Assembly (NCBI RefSeq): GCF_003312915.1
Contig: NZ_CP030261.1
Coordinates: 372,001 to 436,000, forward strand
Direction of reading: 5' to 3'
Source of the DNA: Flavobacterium fluviale
GTDB taxonomy: Bacteria > Bacteroidota > Bacteroidia > Flavobacteriales > Flavobacteriaceae
Length of the DNA: 64,000 bases
Positions 9,658 to 19,343 of the stretch are shown one piece after another. The first letter of the stretch is position 1, and each line of letters begins with the position of its first letter. A program made the position numbers and the translations under genes. The notes under the pieces are model-generated. The model had not been told where the DNA came from. It searched no databases and saw only the letters and a program-made list of their open reading frames with translations.

Positions 9658-10263
9658 TTATTTGTTGTACAACTCTACGATTAATTGTTCTTTAATGTTT
9701 TCTGGAATTTGAAGTCTCGCAGGTACAGAAACAAAAGTTCCTTCTTTAAGATCATTGTTCCAAGTAATCCATTCATAAACATGACTTGAATTTGATAAAG
9801 AACGTTCGATAGCTTCTAAAGATTTAGATTTTTCACGAACTGCAACTTTATCACCAGGCTTAAGGTGGTAAGAAGGAATATTAACAACCTCTCCATTTAC
9901 AGTAATGTGTCTGTGAGAAACGATTTGACGCGCACCTCTTCTAGATGGAGCAATTCCCATTCTAAAAACAACATTATCTAATCTAGCTTCGCATAATTGT
10001 AATAAAACTTCACCAGTTACTCCTTTAGTCGCTGATGCTTTTTCGAATAAATTTCTGAATTGTTTTTCTAAAATTCCATAAGAATATTTAGCTTTTTGCT
10101 TTTCCATTAACTGAACAGCATACTCAGATTTTTTTCCTCTTTTTTTAGCCATCCCGTGTTGTCCAGGTGGGTAATTTCTTTTTTCGAAAGATTTATCATC
10201 TCCGAAGATTGCCTCGCCAAATTTACGAGCGATTTTGGTTTTAGGACCAGTATATCTTGCCAT
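9658..10263 (-). CDS. rpsD: 30S ribosomal protein S4
   Basis: A primary 16S rRNA binding protein that also represses its own operon in several bacteria. The 201 residues include the N-terminal [27 protein letters not shown], and the S4 RNA-binding domain [32 protein letters not shown]. No zinc-binding cysteine cluster is seen at the N-terminus, so this is the zinc-free form. The 92-bp gap before it is the longest between rplC and rplQ and holds a hairpin that may be an S4 control element. Confidence 0.98.
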
Positions 10264-10278
10264 TTTAAAAAAAATTTT

Positions 10279-10332
10279 AAGGTAGAAATTATGAATTCAG
10301 GTCTAATCCTTCGATAATTTATGTTCTACCTT
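10279..10332 (-). promoter_or_regulatory. Structured leader upstream of rpsD, candidate ribosomal-protein control element
   Basis: Two stacked 7-bp stems: 10279-10285 with 10326-10332 (aaggtag / ctacctt) and 10286-10292 with 10314-10320 (aaattat / ataattt). A 5-nt bulge lies on one side only and a 21-nt loop contains AGG and CCT that may pair. There is no T-run after it. Its place inside the operon directly before the S4 gene suggests regulation or processing rather than termination. Confidence 0.5.
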
Positions 10333-10355
10333 GTTTATACTATAAAAATAAAAAA

Positions 10356-10739
10356 TTAAACTCTACGTCTTTTTGGAGGACGACATCCGTTGTGAGGCAT
10401 TGGAGTAACATCGATAATCTCTGTAACTTCAATTCCACCATTATGAATAGAACGAATAGCAGACTCACGTCCGTTACCTGGTCCTTTTACATAAACTTTC
10501 ACTTTTTTAAGTCCTGCCTCAAGTGCTACTTTAGCGCAATCTTCTGCTGCCATTTGAGCTGCATAAGGAGTGTTCTTTTTAGAACCTCTGAAACCCATTT
10601 TACCAGCTGAAGACCAAGAGATAACTTCACCTTTCTTATTAGTCAAAGAAATAATAATGTTATTAAAAGTGGCAGAAATATGAGCCTCACCCGTTGATTC
10701 AACGATAACTTTACGTTTTTTTGCAGTTGCTTTAGCCAT
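10356..10739 (-). CDS. rpsK: 30S ribosomal protein S11
   Basis: Platform protein of the 30S subunit, contacting mRNA near the E site. The 127 residues show the core [39 protein letters not shown], and the C-terminal signature [18 protein letters not shown]. Eight bp downstream of rpsM. Separated from rpsD by the 92-bp leader region. Confidence 0.98.
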   Translation of the reverse strand: MAKATAKKRKVIVESTGEAHISATFNNIIISLTNKKGEVISWSSAGKMGFRGSKKNTPYAAQMAAEDCAKVALEAGLKKVKVYVKGPGNGRESAIRSIHNGGIEVTEIIDVTPMPHNGCRPPKRRRV

Positions 10740-10747
10740 ATTAATTA

Positions 10748-11122
10748 TTATTTAGTTGCTTTTTTCTTGTTAGCAACAGTTTTTCTTTTACCTTTTCTTG
10801 TTCTTGAGTTGTTTTTAGTTCTTTGCCCTCTTAATGGAAGACCAGATCTATGACGAATACCTCTGTAACATCCAATATCCATTAAACGTTTAATGTTTAA
10901 AGATACTTCAGAACGTAATTCTCCTTCGATTTTGTAAAATGAAACAGCTTCACGAATTGCTCCGATCTCATCATCATTCCAATCTTGAACTTTTTTATCT
11001 TGGCTAACTTGAGCTTTTTCCAAAATCTCAATAGCTCTACTTTTCCCTAATCCGAAGATATAGGTAAGTGCAATAACACCTCTTTTGTTTTTTGGGATAT
11101 CTACCCCTGCTATTCTTGCCAT
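10748..11122 (-). CDS. rpsM: 30S ribosomal protein S13
   Basis: Head protein of the 30S subunit, forming bridges to the 50S subunit and contacting P-site tRNA. The 124 residues include [21 protein letters not shown], the [20 protein letters not shown] signature and a basic C-terminal tail ([17 protein letters not shown]) that reaches tRNA in known ribosomes. First gene after rpmJ, 2 bp from its stop codon. Confidence 0.98.
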   Translation of the reverse strand: MARIAGVDIPKNKRGVIALTYIFGLGKSRAIEILEKAQVSQDKKVQDWNDDEIGAIREAVSFYKIEGELRSEVSLNIKRLMDIGCYRGIRHRSGLPLRGQRTKNNSRTRKGKRKTVANKKKATK

Positions 11123-11124
11123 AA

Positions 11125-11241
11125 TTATCCTTGTCTTTGTTTAAATCTAGGATTCTTTTTGTTTATTACGTACAGTCTCCCTTTTCTACGCACGATAATG
11201 CACTCGGCACTTCTCTTTTTTACTGATGCTCTAACTTTCAT
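11125..11241 (-). CDS. rpmJ: 50S ribosomal protein L36 (C-minus form)
   Basis: A 38-codon gene between infA and rpsM, translated [20 protein letters not shown] followed by [18 protein letters not shown]. Zinc-binding L36 proteins have three Cys and one His; here only one Cys (residue 14) remains, so this is the zinc-free C-minus form. Spacing is tight, 2 bp to rpsM and 12 bp to infA. The identity is secure from the N-terminus, length and operon position. Confidence 0.95.
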
Positions 11242-11253
11242 AGTGAATATCCT

Positions 11254-11469
11254 TTAATATCGATAAGTAATTCTTGCTTTTGACAAATCATAAGGACTCA
11301 TTTCTAGTTTCACTTTATCACCAGGTAATAACTTGATGTAATGCATTCGCATTTTTCCAGAAATATGAGCAATTACGATATGTCCATTTTCTAACTCTAC
11401 ACGGAACATCGCATTTGACAATGCTTCAATAATTGATCCGTCTTGTTCTATTGCTGATTGTTTTGCCAT
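11254..11469 (-). CDS. infA: Translation initiation factor IF-1
   Basis: Binds the A site of the 30S subunit during initiation. The 71 residues form one S1/OB-fold domain: [40 protein letters not shown] and the C-terminal [10 protein letters not shown]. Lies between secY (7 bp) and rpmJ, the standard Gram-negative and Bacteroidota placement. Confidence 0.98.
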   Translation of the reverse strand: MAKQSAIEQDGSIIEALSNAMFRVELENGHIVIAHISGKMRMHYIKLLPGDKVKLEMSPYDLSKARITYRY

Positions 11470-11476
11470 AAATATA

Positions 11477-12823
11477 TTAAGCTACCGCTTTTCTATTTTT
11501 ACCAGTCTTCATTAAACCATCATAATGTTTGTTTAACAAGTATGAATTGATCTGTTGAATAGTATCTATTGCAACTCCAACCATAATTATTAATGAGGTA
11601 CCTCCAAAAAACATTGCCCAAGATTGTTGTACATCCATAATACTTACAACAATAGCTGGGAACACAGCAATCAAAGCAAGGAATAAAGATCCTGGGAAAG
11701 TTATTAAAGACATCACTTTATCAAGAAAATCAGAAGTTTCAGCTCCTGGACGAACGCCTGGGATAAAACCACCGCTTCTCTTTAAATCATCAGCCATTTT
11801 GTTAGTAGGTACAGTGATTGCAGTATAAAAGAATGTAAATACAATAATTAAAGTTGCAAAAACAAAATTATACCAGAAACCAAACATATTACTAAATGCA
11901 CCAACAATAGATTGTGATGTGTCTGATTTAGACAATCCAGCTACAGCCGCAGGAATAAACATAATTGCCTGAGCAAAAATAATTGGCATAACTCCAGAAG
12001 CATTAAGCTTTAGAGGAATCCATTGTCTATTACCTCCTGCCAAATCTTGCTCGTAATCTCCAGTTGTTGTACGACGAGCGTATTGAACTGGGATTCTACG
12101 CACTGCCATTGTAAGCAATACACAAGAGATGATAACTAACAGCCAAACAATAATTTCAATAACTAATAACATTGGACCTCCATTGTTATTGGTAACACGA
12201 GTTGTAAACTCTTGGATAAAAGCTTGTGGTAAACGAGCTAAAATTCCAACCATAATTAACAATGAAATACCATTTCCAATACCTTTATCTGTAATTTTCT
12301 CTCCAAGCCACATAGCAAAAATTGTACCAGTAACTAAAATTATAACTGAAGAAAACAAAAATTCAGGAGAATTAAAGCCTAGCAAAAATGCATTACTAGG
12401 CAATGTTCTGTATAAATTATAGATATAAGTTGGACCTTGAACCAATGTGATAGCGATTGTCAACCAGCGAGTGATTTGATTAATCTTTTTTCTACCACTT
12501 TCTCCATCATTTTGAAGTTTTTGTAAATATGGAATCGCAATTCCCATCAACTGAACAACAATAGACGCAGAAATATAAGGCATGATACCTAAGGCAAAAA
12601 CTGAAGCCTTAGAGAAAGCACCCCCGGTGAACATGTCTAGAATAGATCCTAGACCATTTTTAGTTTGTCCCGCTAAACCAGTCAATTGCGTTGCGTCAAT
12701 TCCAGGAAGCGTAACGTGTGCTCCAAAACGATATACTAAAAGTAAACCTAATGTAATTAAGATTCTATTTTTTAGTTCTTCGATTTTCCAAACATTACTT
12801 ATTGATTCAATAAATTTCTTCAT
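11477..12823 (-). CDS. secY: Preprotein translocase subunit SecY
   Basis: Central channel of the Sec translocon in the inner membrane. The 448 residues hold about ten hydrophobic helices. Landmarks are the N-terminal [37 protein letters not shown] (second helix and plug region), [11 protein letters not shown], and the C-terminal cytoplasmic part with [10 protein letters not shown]. It follows rplO by 13 bp as in other spc operons. Confidence 0.98.
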   Translation of the reverse strand: MKKFIESISNVWKIEELKNRILITLGLLLVYRFGAHVTLPGIDATQLTGLAGQTKNGLGSILDMFTGGAFSKASVFALGIMPYISASIVVQLMGIAIPYLQKLQNDGESGRKKINQITRWLTIAITLVQGPTYIYNLYRTLPSNAFLLGFNSPEFLFSSVIILVTGTIFAMWLGEKITDKGIGNGISLLIMVGILARLPQAFIQEFTTRVTNNNGGPMLLVIEIIVWLLVIISCVLLTMAVRRIPVQYARRTTTGDYEQDLAGGNRQWIPLKLNASGVMPIIFAQAIMFIPAAVAGLSKSDTSQSIVGAFSNMFGFWYNFVFATLIIVFTFFYTAITVPTNKMADDLKRSGGFIPGVRPGAETSDFLDKVMSLITFPGSLFLALIAVFPAIVVSIMDVQQSWAMFFGGTSLIIMVGVAIDTIQQINSYLLNKHYDGLMKTGKNRKAVA

Positions 12824-12836
12824 CTTAATAGATAAG

Positions 12837-13289
12837 TTATATAGTTACAGCTTCTCCACCAGCAGCCTCAATAGCCGCTTTTGCAGTTGCAGTAAATTTG
12901 TGGGCAGTTACTTTTAATTTTGCTTTCAATTCTCCTCTACCTAAAATCTTAACGATTTCATTCTTAGTAGCTAAACGATTTGCCACGAAATCTGCCATAG
13001 AAACAGAATCTGTAATTGCACCGTTATCAACTAATAATTGAAGAGTATCTAAATTAACACCTTCGTATTCTTTACGATTGATGTTTTTGAAACCAAACTT
13101 AGGTACACGTCTTTGAAGTGGCATTTGCCCTCCCTCAAAACCAATCTTTTTAGAATAACCAGAACGAGATTTAGCTCCTTTGTGTCCTCTTGCAGCGGTA
13201 CCACCTTTTCCAGAACCTTCTCCTCTACCTAATCTTTTATTTTGATTGTGTGTAGAACCCTCAGCAGGTTGTAAGTTACTTAAATTCAT
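12837..13289 (-). CDS. rplO: 50S ribosomal protein L15
   Basis: Late-assembling 23S-binding protein. The 150 residues have the Gly/Arg/Lys-rich extended N-terminal arm (about 15-50, including GRGEGSGKGGTAARGHKGAK) and the globular C-terminal part ending in KFTATAKAAIEAAGGEAVTI. Adjacent to rpmD (11 bp) and secY (13 bp). Confidence 0.98.
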   Translation of the reverse strand: MNLSNLQPAEGSTHNQNKRLGRGEGSGKGGTAARGHKGAKSRSGYSKKIGFEGGQMPLQRRVPKFGFKNINRKEYEGVNLDTLQLLVDNGAITDSVSMADFVANRLATKNEIVKILGRGELKAKLKVTAHKFTATAKAAIEAAGGEAVTI

Positions 13290-13300
13290 AACAGTATTTG

Positions 13301-13483
13301 TTATTTAGTTTCTTCAACAGAAACTAAGTGTTTAACTTTGTTTATCATCCCAAGGATAGCAGGATTTGACTCATGCTCCACAACTTGTCCAATTTTACGT
13401 AGACCTAAAGCTTCTAATCCTCTCTTTTGAGAAAGAGGACAGTTGATTTTGCTTCTTACTTGTTTTACTAATAATTTAGCCAT
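13301..13483 (-). CDS. rpmD: 50S ribosomal protein L30
   Basis: A 60-residue protein with the classical L30 ferredoxin-like sequence: [53 protein letters not shown]. The length is standard for bacterial L30. Located between rpsE and rplO. Confidence 0.97.
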   Translation of the reverse strand: MAKLLVKQVRSKINCPLSQKRGLEALGLRKIGQVVEHESNPAILGMINKVKHLVSVEETK

Positions 13484-13495
13484 AATTTCCTTGAA

Positions 13496-14017
13496 TTAAC
13501 CTTTAAAAACTTTTTCTAAAGAAACACCTCTTTGTTTTGCAACAGTATGAGCGCTTCTCATTTGCAATAAAGCATCAAAAGTTGCTTTTACTACGTTATG
13601 TGGATTTGATGATCCTTGAGATTTAGACAATACGTCGTGGATTCCTACTGACTCAAGAACTGAACGAACAGCTCCACCAGCAATAACTCCAGTACCATGA
13701 GATGCTGGAATTAAAAACACACGTGCACCACCAAATTTTCCTTTTTGTTCGTGAGGAACAGATTGACCATTTAAAGGAATTCTAACTAAATTTTTCTTAG
13801 CATCTTCTACTGCTTTCGCAATTGCTTCAGAAACATCTTTAGATTTTCCTAATCCGTGACCAACAACTCCATTTTCATCACCTACAACTACAATAGCAGA
13901 AAAACCGAAAGCTCTACCCCCTTTTGTAACTTTAGTAACACGATTAACACTTACCAGACGATCTTTAAGTTCAAGACCACTTGGTTTTACCAATTCTACA
14001 TTTTTGTATTTAGACAT
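13496..14017 (-). CDS. rpsE: 30S ribosomal protein S5
   Basis: Protein at the mRNA entry channel, important for decoding fidelity. The 173 residues have the N-terminal double-stranded RNA-binding fold ([39 protein letters not shown]) and the C-terminal domain ([20 protein letters not shown]). 6 bp downstream of rplR. Confidence 0.98.
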
Positions 14018-14023
14018 AATATA

Positions 14024-14374
14024 TTAGAATTTAAGTCCAGCCGCTCTTGCGCCTTCTGCTAATGATTTAATACGACCGTGATATAAATATCCACCTCTAT
14101 CAAAAGTAATGGTATCAATCCCAGCTTTTAACGCTTTCTCTGCAACTAATTTTCCAACAGCAGCAGCAATTTCAACGTTAGTACCTTTTCCTATTTCTTT
14201 TTCTCTCGAAGATGCAGCTAATATAGTAACTCCATTTACATCATCAATAAGTTGAGCATAAATTTCTTTGTTACTTCTAAATACAGATAGTCTTGGTTTA
14301 GCAGCAGAACCACTAATCGTTTTTCTAATTCTGAATTTAATTCTCTGTCTTCTTTCAGATTTTGTTAATGACAT
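14024..14374 (-). CDS. rplR: 50S ribosomal protein L18
   Basis: 5S rRNA-binding protein of the central protuberance. The 116 residues include [38 protein letters not shown] and the C-terminal [20 protein letters not shown] signature. Located between rplF and rpsE with spacers of 11 and 6 bp. Confidence 0.98.
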   Translation of the reverse strand: MSLTKSERRQRIKFRIRKTISGSAAKPRLSVFRSNKEIYAQLIDDVNGVTILAASSREKEIGKGTNVEIAAAVGKLVAEKALKAGIDTITFDRGGYLYHGRIKSLAEGARAAGLKF

Positions 14375-14385
14375 AATCTTATTTT

Positions 14386-14928
14386 TTAAGCTGATTTACC
14401 TGCTTTTCTTCTTAATACTTCACCCACAAATTTAACACCTTTTCCTTTATATGGCTCAGGCTTACGGAAACCTCTGATTTTCGCAGCAACTTGACCTAAA
14501 AGTTGTTTATCAAATGATGTTAATTTTACGATTGGGTTCTTACCTTTTTCAGATATTGTTTCTAAAGATACTTCTGGAGCAATTTCTAAAACAATATTGT
14601 GAGAATATCCAAGAGCTAAATCTAATTTTTGACCTTGGTTTGAAGCTCTATAACCAACTCCAACTAATTCTAGTTCTTTTGTAAAACCTTCAGAAACACC
14701 AATAATCATATTATTGATCAAAGATCTAAATAATCCGTGTTTTGCTCTGTGGTCTTTATGATCAGACGATCTTTCAACTGAAACTTGATCGCCTTCAACA
14801 GTTACATTTACGTCCGAAAACTCCTGAACTAATTGACCTTTTTTTCCTTTTACTGTAATAATACCGTCTTTAACTTCTACAGTTACACCAGCAGGGATTA
14901 CAATTGGGCTTTTACCTATTCTTGACAT
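14386..14928 (-). CDS. rplF: 50S ribosomal protein L6
   Basis: Binds 23S rRNA near the factor-binding site. The 180 residues contain two repeated L6 domains. The first begins [20 protein letters not shown], and the second ends in the PEPYKGKGV signature near the C-terminus. [15 protein letters not shown] marks the linker. 18 bp after rpsH. Confidence 0.98.
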   Translation of the reverse strand: MSRIGKSPIVIPAGVTVEVKDGIITVKGKKGQLVQEFSDVNVTVEGDQVSVERSSDHKDHRAKHGLFRSLINNMIIGVSEGFTKELELVGVGYRASNQGQKLDLALGYSHNIVLEIAPEVSLETISEKGKNPIVKLTSFDKQLLGQVAAKIRGFRKPEPYKGKGVKFVGEVLRRKAGKSA

Positions 14929-14946
14929 CTTATCTAGTGTTTAAAA

Positions 14947-15345
14947 TTAGTATACGTAACAAATTACTTCACCACCTACATTTAACTGCTTAGCTTGTTT
15001 TCCTGTCATCAAACCTTTTGATGTAGAAACAATAGCAATTCCTAATCCGTTAAGGATTCTTGGTAATTTGGCAGCACCTGCGTACTTACGTAAACCAGGT
15101 TTACTAATTCTTTGGATATCTTTAATTACAGGCTCTTTAGTATCTTTATCGTACTTTAAAGCAATTTTGATAGAACCTTGAACAGTGTTCGTTTCAAATT
15201 TGTAACTTAAGATGTAACCTTGATCAAATAAGATCTTAGTTATTTCTTTTTTAAGATTAGAAGCCGGAATTTCAACAACTTTGTGGTTTGCAGCCACAGC
15301 GTTACGAACTCTAGTCAAATAATCTGCAATAGGATCTGTATACAT
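14947..15345 (-). CDS. rpsH: 30S ribosomal protein S8
   Basis: Primary 16S rRNA-binding protein, and the repressor of the spc operon in E. coli. I chose ATG at 15345 (MYTDPIADYLTRVRNAV, 132 residues), which gives the normal length. The frame is open upstream to an ATG at 15405, but those 20 residues have no S8 similarity and cross a hairpin. The C-terminal STSKGLMTGKQAKQLNVGGE is the S8 signature. The 78-bp gap to rpsN is unusually long for this operon. Confidence 0.97.
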   Translation of the reverse strand: MYTDPIADYLTRVRNAVAANHKVVEIPASNLKKEITKILFDQGYILSYKFETNTVQGSIKIALKYDKDTKEPVIKDIQRISKPGLRKYAGAAKLPRILNGLGIAIVSTSKGLMTGKQAKQLNVGGEVICYVY

Positions 15346-15369
15346 ATGTATTTGATTGCGATTATGGTT

Positions 15370-15394
15370 TTCAGGAAGCACTCTGCCTCCTGAA
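15370..15394 (-). promoter_or_regulatory. Stable hairpin between rpsN and rpsH
   Basis: Ten-bp stem (15370-15379 with 15385-15394) and 5-nt loop; as minus-strand RNA one pair is G-U. There is no T-run after it. The 5' arm on the mRNA contains AGGAGG, a Shine-Dalgarno-like word that is rare in this lineage, held here in base pairs. It may control or mark processing of the rpsH part of the transcript. Confidence 0.5.
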
Positions 15395-15423
15395 CCTTTA
15401 ATCAATTTATAAACTTTTTTAAA

Positions 15424-15693
15424 TTACCAGCTGGCTTTTTTTACACCTGGAATTAATCCATTGTTAGCCATTTCACGGAAAGTTACACGTGAAATACCGA
15501 ATTGACGGATATAACCTCTTGGTCTACCTGTTAATTTACAACGATTGTGCAAACGAACTGGTGAAGCATTTTTAGGTAATTTTTGTAGACCTTCATAATC
15601 TCCAGCTTCTAATAAAGCTTTTCTTTTTTCAGCGTACTTAGCTACCGTTTTCTCTCTTTTAACCTCGCGGGCTTTCATTGATTCTTTAGCCAT
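15424..15693 (-). CDS. rpsN: 30S ribosomal protein S14 (zinc-independent form)
   Basis: An 89-residue S14 of the long type. It contains [19 protein letters not shown] and ends in [22 protein letters not shown]. The CxxC pairs of the short zinc form are absent; only one Cys remains. Three bp after rplE and 78 bp before rpsH. Confidence 0.97.
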   Translation of the reverse strand: MAKESMKAREVKREKTVAKYAEKRKALLEAGDYEGLQKLPKNASPVRLHNRCKLTGRPRGYIRQFGISRVTFREMANNGLIPGVKKASW

Positions 15694-15696
15694 GTC

Positions 15697-16248
15697 TTAA
15701 TTCTTTTTAAAAGGTAATCCTAATTCAGCCAATAATGACTTTGCTTCCTTATCTGTTTTTGCAGTAGTAACAAAAGTAATATCCATTCCTGAGATTTTGT
15801 TTACTTTGTCAATATCAATTTCTGGGAAAATGATTTGCTCCAAAACTCCAAGATTGTAGTTACCTCTTCCGTCGAAACCAGTAGCTTTAATACCACCGAA
15901 ATCTCTAACTCGCGGTAAAGCAGAAGTAATAAGTCTATCTAAAAACTCATACATTCTTTCACCACGTAAAGTAACTTTTGCTCCAATAGGCATCCCTTTT
16001 CTCAATTTGAAAGACGCAACGTCTTTCTTTGAAATTGTAGATACTGCTTTTTGTCCAGTGATCTTTGTTAACTCATCAACAGCATAGTCAATAAGTTTCT
16101 TATCAGATACAGCTGCACCAACTCCACGGCTCAAAACGATTTTTTCAAGTTTTGGAACTTGCATAACGTTTGTATATCCGAACTCTTCTTTAAGAGCAGA
16201 GATTACTCTACTCTTATATTCTTCTTTTAGTCTAGGTGTATATGCCAT
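15697..16248 (-). CDS. rplE: 50S ribosomal protein L5
   Basis: 5S rRNA-binding protein that contacts P-site tRNA. The 183 residues show [18 protein letters not shown] near the N-terminus, the [21 protein letters not shown] segment and [20 protein letters not shown]. Two bp from rplX and 3 bp from rpsN, so translation is probably coupled. Confidence 0.98.
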   Translation of the reverse strand: MAYTPRLKEEYKSRVISALKEEFGYTNVMQVPKLEKIVLSRGVGAAVSDKKLIDYAVDELTKITGQKAVSTISKKDVASFKLRKGMPIGAKVTLRGERMYEFLDRLITSALPRVRDFGGIKATGFDGRGNYNLGVLEQIIFPEIDIDKVNKISGMDITFVTTAKTDKEAKSLLAELGLPFKKN

Positions 16249-16250
16249 TA

Positions 16251-16565
16251 CTATAGTACTTGATTAGATTTTTTTGAAAATCTTACTTTCTTATCTCCTT
16301 CTACTCTAATACCTACTCTAGTTGTTTCCTTAGTTTTAGGATCAATTATTGCAATGTTAGAAATTTGAATAGAAGCTTCTTTTTTAACGATACCACCTTG
16401 AGGGTTTTTAGCACTTGGTTTTGTATGTTTCGAAACCATGTTTACACCTTCAACTATCGCTTTATTTTTCTCACGGTAAACACGTAGAACTTTACCTTCA
16501 GCACCTTTATGGTCTCCAGCAATAACTCTTACGATATCTCCTGATTTAATTTTTAGCTTTATCAT
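16251..16565 (-). CDS. rplX: 50S ribosomal protein L24
   Basis: Assembly-initiating 23S protein near the exit tunnel. The 104 residues begin with the KOW motif ([20 protein letters not shown]) followed by [20 protein letters not shown]. Between rplN (11 bp) and rplE (2 bp). Confidence 0.98.
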   Translation of the reverse strand: MIKLKIKSGDIVRVIAGDHKGAEGKVLRVYREKNKAIVEGVNMVSKHTKPSAKNPQGGIVKKEASIQISNIAIIDPKTKETTRVGIRVEGDKKVRFSKKSNQVL

Positions 16566-16576
16566 CTTAAAACGAA

Positions 16577-16945
16577 TTAAAGCACTTCTGGTGCTAATGA
16601 TACAATTTTCATGAATTGTTTTTCACGAAGTTCTCTTGCTACCGGACCAAAAACACGAGTTCCTCTCATTTCCCCTGCAGCATTCAAAAGAACACATGCA
16701 TTGTCATCGAAACGGATATAAGAACCATCAGCTCTTCTCACTTCTTTTTTGGTACGTACAACAACTGCAGTTGAAACAGCTCCTTTTTTAACGTTACCGT
16801 TAGGAGTTGCATCTTTAATAGATACTACAATCTTGTCACCAACAGAGGCATACCTTCTTTTGGTACCTCCTAAAACACGGATAGTTAAAACTTCTTTTGC
16901 TCCCGTGTTATCTGCTACTTTTAGTCTTGATTCCTGTTGTACCAT
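16577..16945 (-). CDS. rplN: 50S ribosomal protein L14
   Basis: Interface protein of the 50S subunit forming bridge B8. The 122 residues begin [20 protein letters not shown] and contain [21 protein letters not shown] sequence and [20 protein letters not shown], all L14 signatures. Two bp after the rpsQ stop. Confidence 0.98.
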
Positions 16946-16947
16946 AA

Positions 16948-17208
16948 TTATTTAGCTCTTTCTAAGATTTCAACTAATCTCCAACATTTTGTTTTACTTA
17001 AAGGACGCGTTTCGCTAATTCTTACAGTATCTCCAATGTTACAGTCGTTTGTTTCGTCGTGTGCAACATATTTCTTAGTTTTCAACACGAACTTACCGTA
17101 TAATGGGTGTTTTACTTTTCTTACTTCAGCAATAACAATAGATTTATCCATTTTATTTGAAGTAACAACACCTATTCTTTCTTTTCTTAAATTTCTTTTT
17201 TCTTCCAT
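16948..17208 (-). CDS. rpsQ: 30S ribosomal protein S17
   Basis: Primary 16S-binding OB-fold protein. The 86 residues include [40 protein letters not shown] and [20 protein letters not shown], the family signature. Between rpmC (17 bp) and rplN (2 bp). Confidence 0.98.
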   Translation of the reverse strand: MEEKRNLRKERIGVVTSNKMDKSIVIAEVRKVKHPLYGKFVLKTKKYVAHDETNDCNIGDTVRISETRPLSKTKCWRLVEILERAK

Positions 17209-17225
17209 CTTTCAGCAGAATACAA

Positions 17226-17417
17226 TTATTGTAACTCTCTTTTAGTTAACTCTGTAGCTAATCTTGCAACTGTTCTTCTAACGCTTCTAATTTGAAGTGG
17301 GTTAGCAATTGGAGAAATAGCGTGAGCCATTTTTAGGTCAGCATATACTTTCTTAGTTTGACTAAGTTTTTCTTGCAACTCCGCTGCAGAAAGATCTTTT
17401 ATTTCTGATTGTTTCAT
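17226..17417 (-). CDS. rpmC: 50S ribosomal protein L29
   Basis: Small helical protein at the exit tunnel, near the docking site of trigger factor and SRP. The 63 residues run MKQSEIKDLSAAELQEKL to RSVRRTVARLATELTKRELQ, matching the helical hairpin of the family. 12 bp after rplP. Confidence 0.97.
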   Translation of the reverse strand: MKQSEIKDLSAAELQEKLSQTKKVYADLKMAHAISPIANPLQIRSVRRTVARLATELTKRELQ

Positions 17418-17429
17418 AATAAATATAAA

Positions 17430-17855
17430 TTATGCTTCGAAATCTCTAGCAACGACGAACTTAGTTTTTACTGGAAGTTTCTGAGCTGCAAGACGTAAAG
17501 CCTCTTTTGCAACTGATAACGGAACTCCTCCAACTTCAAACATAATTCTTCCTGGTTTAACAACAGCAGCCCAATACTCAACTGCTCCTTTACCTTTACC
17601 CATACGTACTTCAAGAGGTTTCTTAGTAATAGGTTTGTCTGGAAATATTTTAATCCATAATTGTCCTTCTCTCTTCATGTAACGAGTTGCAGCGATACGT
17701 GCAGCTTCAATTTGACGAGAAGTTAAGAACATACCATCTTCATGTACAGATTTAATACCAAACATTCCATTTGAAAGTTCGTGCCCTCTTTGAGAGTTAC
17801 CTTTCATTTTACCTTTTTGTACCTTACGGTATTTTGTTCTTTTAGGCTGTAACAT
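17430..17855 (-). CDS. rplP: 50S ribosomal protein L16
   Basis: Contacts A-site tRNA and helps organise the peptidyl-transferase region. The 141 residues begin [20 protein letters not shown] and contain [20 protein letters not shown] and [10 protein letters not shown]. The Arg in MGKGKG-adjacent RMGKG, hydroxylated in some bacteria, is present. Between rpsC and rpmC. Confidence 0.98.
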   Translation of the reverse strand: MLQPKRTKYRKVQKGKMKGNSQRGHELSNGMFGIKSVHEDGMFLTSRQIEAARIAATRYMKREGQLWIKIFPDKPITKKPLEVRMGKGKGAVEYWAAVVKPGRIMFEVGGVPLSVAKEALRLAAQKLPVKTKFVVARDFEA

Positions 17856-17874
17856 TTTTCTTTAGTTTAAAAAT

Positions 17875-18633
17875 TTACTTTCTTTTACGAGCGTCTGGTT
17901 TTCCGCCTTTGTTAAAGTTAGATTTGCCTCTAGGAGCATCTCCACCTTTTCCACCACCTGTACCAGATTGTTTTTTGTCCATTCCAGCAAGCGGAGAAAG
18001 CTCTCTCTTACCGTAAACTTCACCTTTCATGATCCATACTTTGATACCCATTCTACCATAAGTAGTGTGAGCTTCAGCCAAAGCATAATCAATATCAGCT
18101 CTGAAAGTTGATAGAGGAATTCTACCTTCTTTGAAACCTTCTGAACGCGCCATCTCAGCACCATTCAAACGTCCAGAAATCAAAACTTTGATACCTTCAG
18201 CGTTCATACGCATAGAAGCAGCAATAGCCATTTTGATTGCACGTCTGTAAGAAATACGGCTTTCGATTTGACGAGCGATGCTTGTCGCCACAAGATAAGC
18301 ATCTAATTCAGGTCTTTTAATTTCAAAAATGTTAATTTGAACCTCTTTGTCAGTAACTTTCTTAAGTTCTTCTTTCAACTTGTCTACCTCTTGCCCGCCT
18401 TTTCCGATAATGATACCAGGTCTAGCAGTAGTGATAGTAACGGTTACAAGTTTCAAAGTTCTCTCGATGATTACTTTTGATACACTAGCTTTTGATAAAC
18501 GAGCATGGATATACTTTCTGATTTTGTGATCTTCGGCAAGTTTATCACCGTAATCATTTCCACCATACCAGTTTGAGTCCCATCCTCTGATGATACCAAG
18601 TCTATTTCCAATTGGATTTGTCTTTTGTCCCAT
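17875..18633 (-). CDS. rpsC: 30S ribosomal protein S3
   Basis: mRNA-entry protein with helicase-supporting role. The 252 residues begin [21 protein letters not shown] type II KH domain is visible with [18 protein letters not shown]. The C-terminal domain contains [33 protein letters not shown]. After about residue 220 there is a Gly/Lys/Arg-rich tail longer than in many bacteria, probably disordered and RNA-binding. 5 bp after rplV. Confidence 0.98.
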   Translation of the reverse strand: MGQKTNPIGNRLGIIRGWDSNWYGGNDYGDKLAEDHKIRKYIHARLSKASVSKVIIERTLKLVTVTITTARPGIIIGKGGQEVDKLKEELKKVTDKEVQINIFEIKRPELDAYLVATSIARQIESRISYRRAIKMAIAASMRMNAEGIKVLISGRLNGAEMARSEGFKEGRIPLSTFRADIDYALAEAHTTYGRMGIKVWIMKGEVYGKRELSPLAGMDKKQSGTGGGKGGDAPRGKSNFNKGGKPDARKRK

Positions 18634-18638
18634 GCTGC

Positions 18639-19052
18639 TTAAGAATTGCTTTGTGTGTTATTGATAGCTCCAAGCACGATTGTAACGTGATTAGAACGTT
18701 TTCTTATTCTGTGTGCACGACCTTGTGGAGCTGGACGAAGTCTTTTCAACATCATTCCACCATCTACTCTGATCTCTTTAACAAATAATCCAGCCTCTTC
18801 TAAATTACCTTCACTATTTTTTTGCTCCCAGTTATTGATTGCAGATAATAATAGTTTTTCTAATTTTCTTGAAGCTTCTTTAGAACTGAATCTTAAAATG
18901 TTAAGTGCTCTTTCTACCTTCTGACCTCTTACCAAGTCCGCTACTAAGCGCATTTTTCTAGGTGAAGTAGGGCAGTTATTCAATTTTGCGAAAGCAATAG
19001 ACTTATTAGCCTCTTTTCTCGCATCTGCTGTTTCTCTTTTACGAACTCCCAT
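18639..19052 (-). CDS. rplV: 50S ribosomal protein L22
   Basis: Lines the polypeptide exit tunnel; its beta-hairpin is a known site of macrolide resistance mutations. The 137 residues include [20 protein letters not shown], the [24 protein letters not shown] hairpin and [15 protein letters not shown]. No deletion is seen in the hairpin. Between rpsS and rpsC. Confidence 0.98.
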
Positions 19053-19058
19053 TGCTTC

Positions 19059-19337
19059 TTATTTTTTACCTTTATTTTTTGCTCCAGCATGACCTCTAAA
19101 AGATCTAGTTGGTGAAAACTCTCCTAATTTGTGACCTACCATGTTTTCTGTTACGTAAACTGGTACAAATTGACGACCGTTATGAACTGCGATAGTTTGT
19201 CCAACAAAGTCAGGAGTAATCATAGAAGCTCTAGACCAAGTCTTTACCACTCCTTTGTTTCCGTTTTCAATGTTTTCTTGAACTTTCTTGTCTAATTTAT
19301 AATGAACGAAAGGTCCTTTTTTTAATGAACGTGCCAT
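19059..19337 (-). CDS. rpsS: 30S ribosomal protein S19
   Basis: Head protein of the 30S subunit that works with S13. The 92 residues begin [19 protein letters not shown] and contain [20 protein letters not shown] and [18 protein letters not shown], all signature segments. Spacers of 6 bp on each side. Confidence 0.98.
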   Translation of the reverse strand: MARSLKKGPFVHYKLDKKVQENIENGNKGVVKTWSRASMITPDFVGQTIAVHNGRQFVPVYVTENMVGHKLGEFSPTRSFRGHAGAKNKGKK

Positions 19338-19343
19338 ATCTTA

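Noticed and set aside
15346..15405. 20-residue N-terminal extension of S8
   Set aside because: It would include the rpsN-rpsH hairpin, lacks similarity to any S8, and the start at 15345 gives the standard length.
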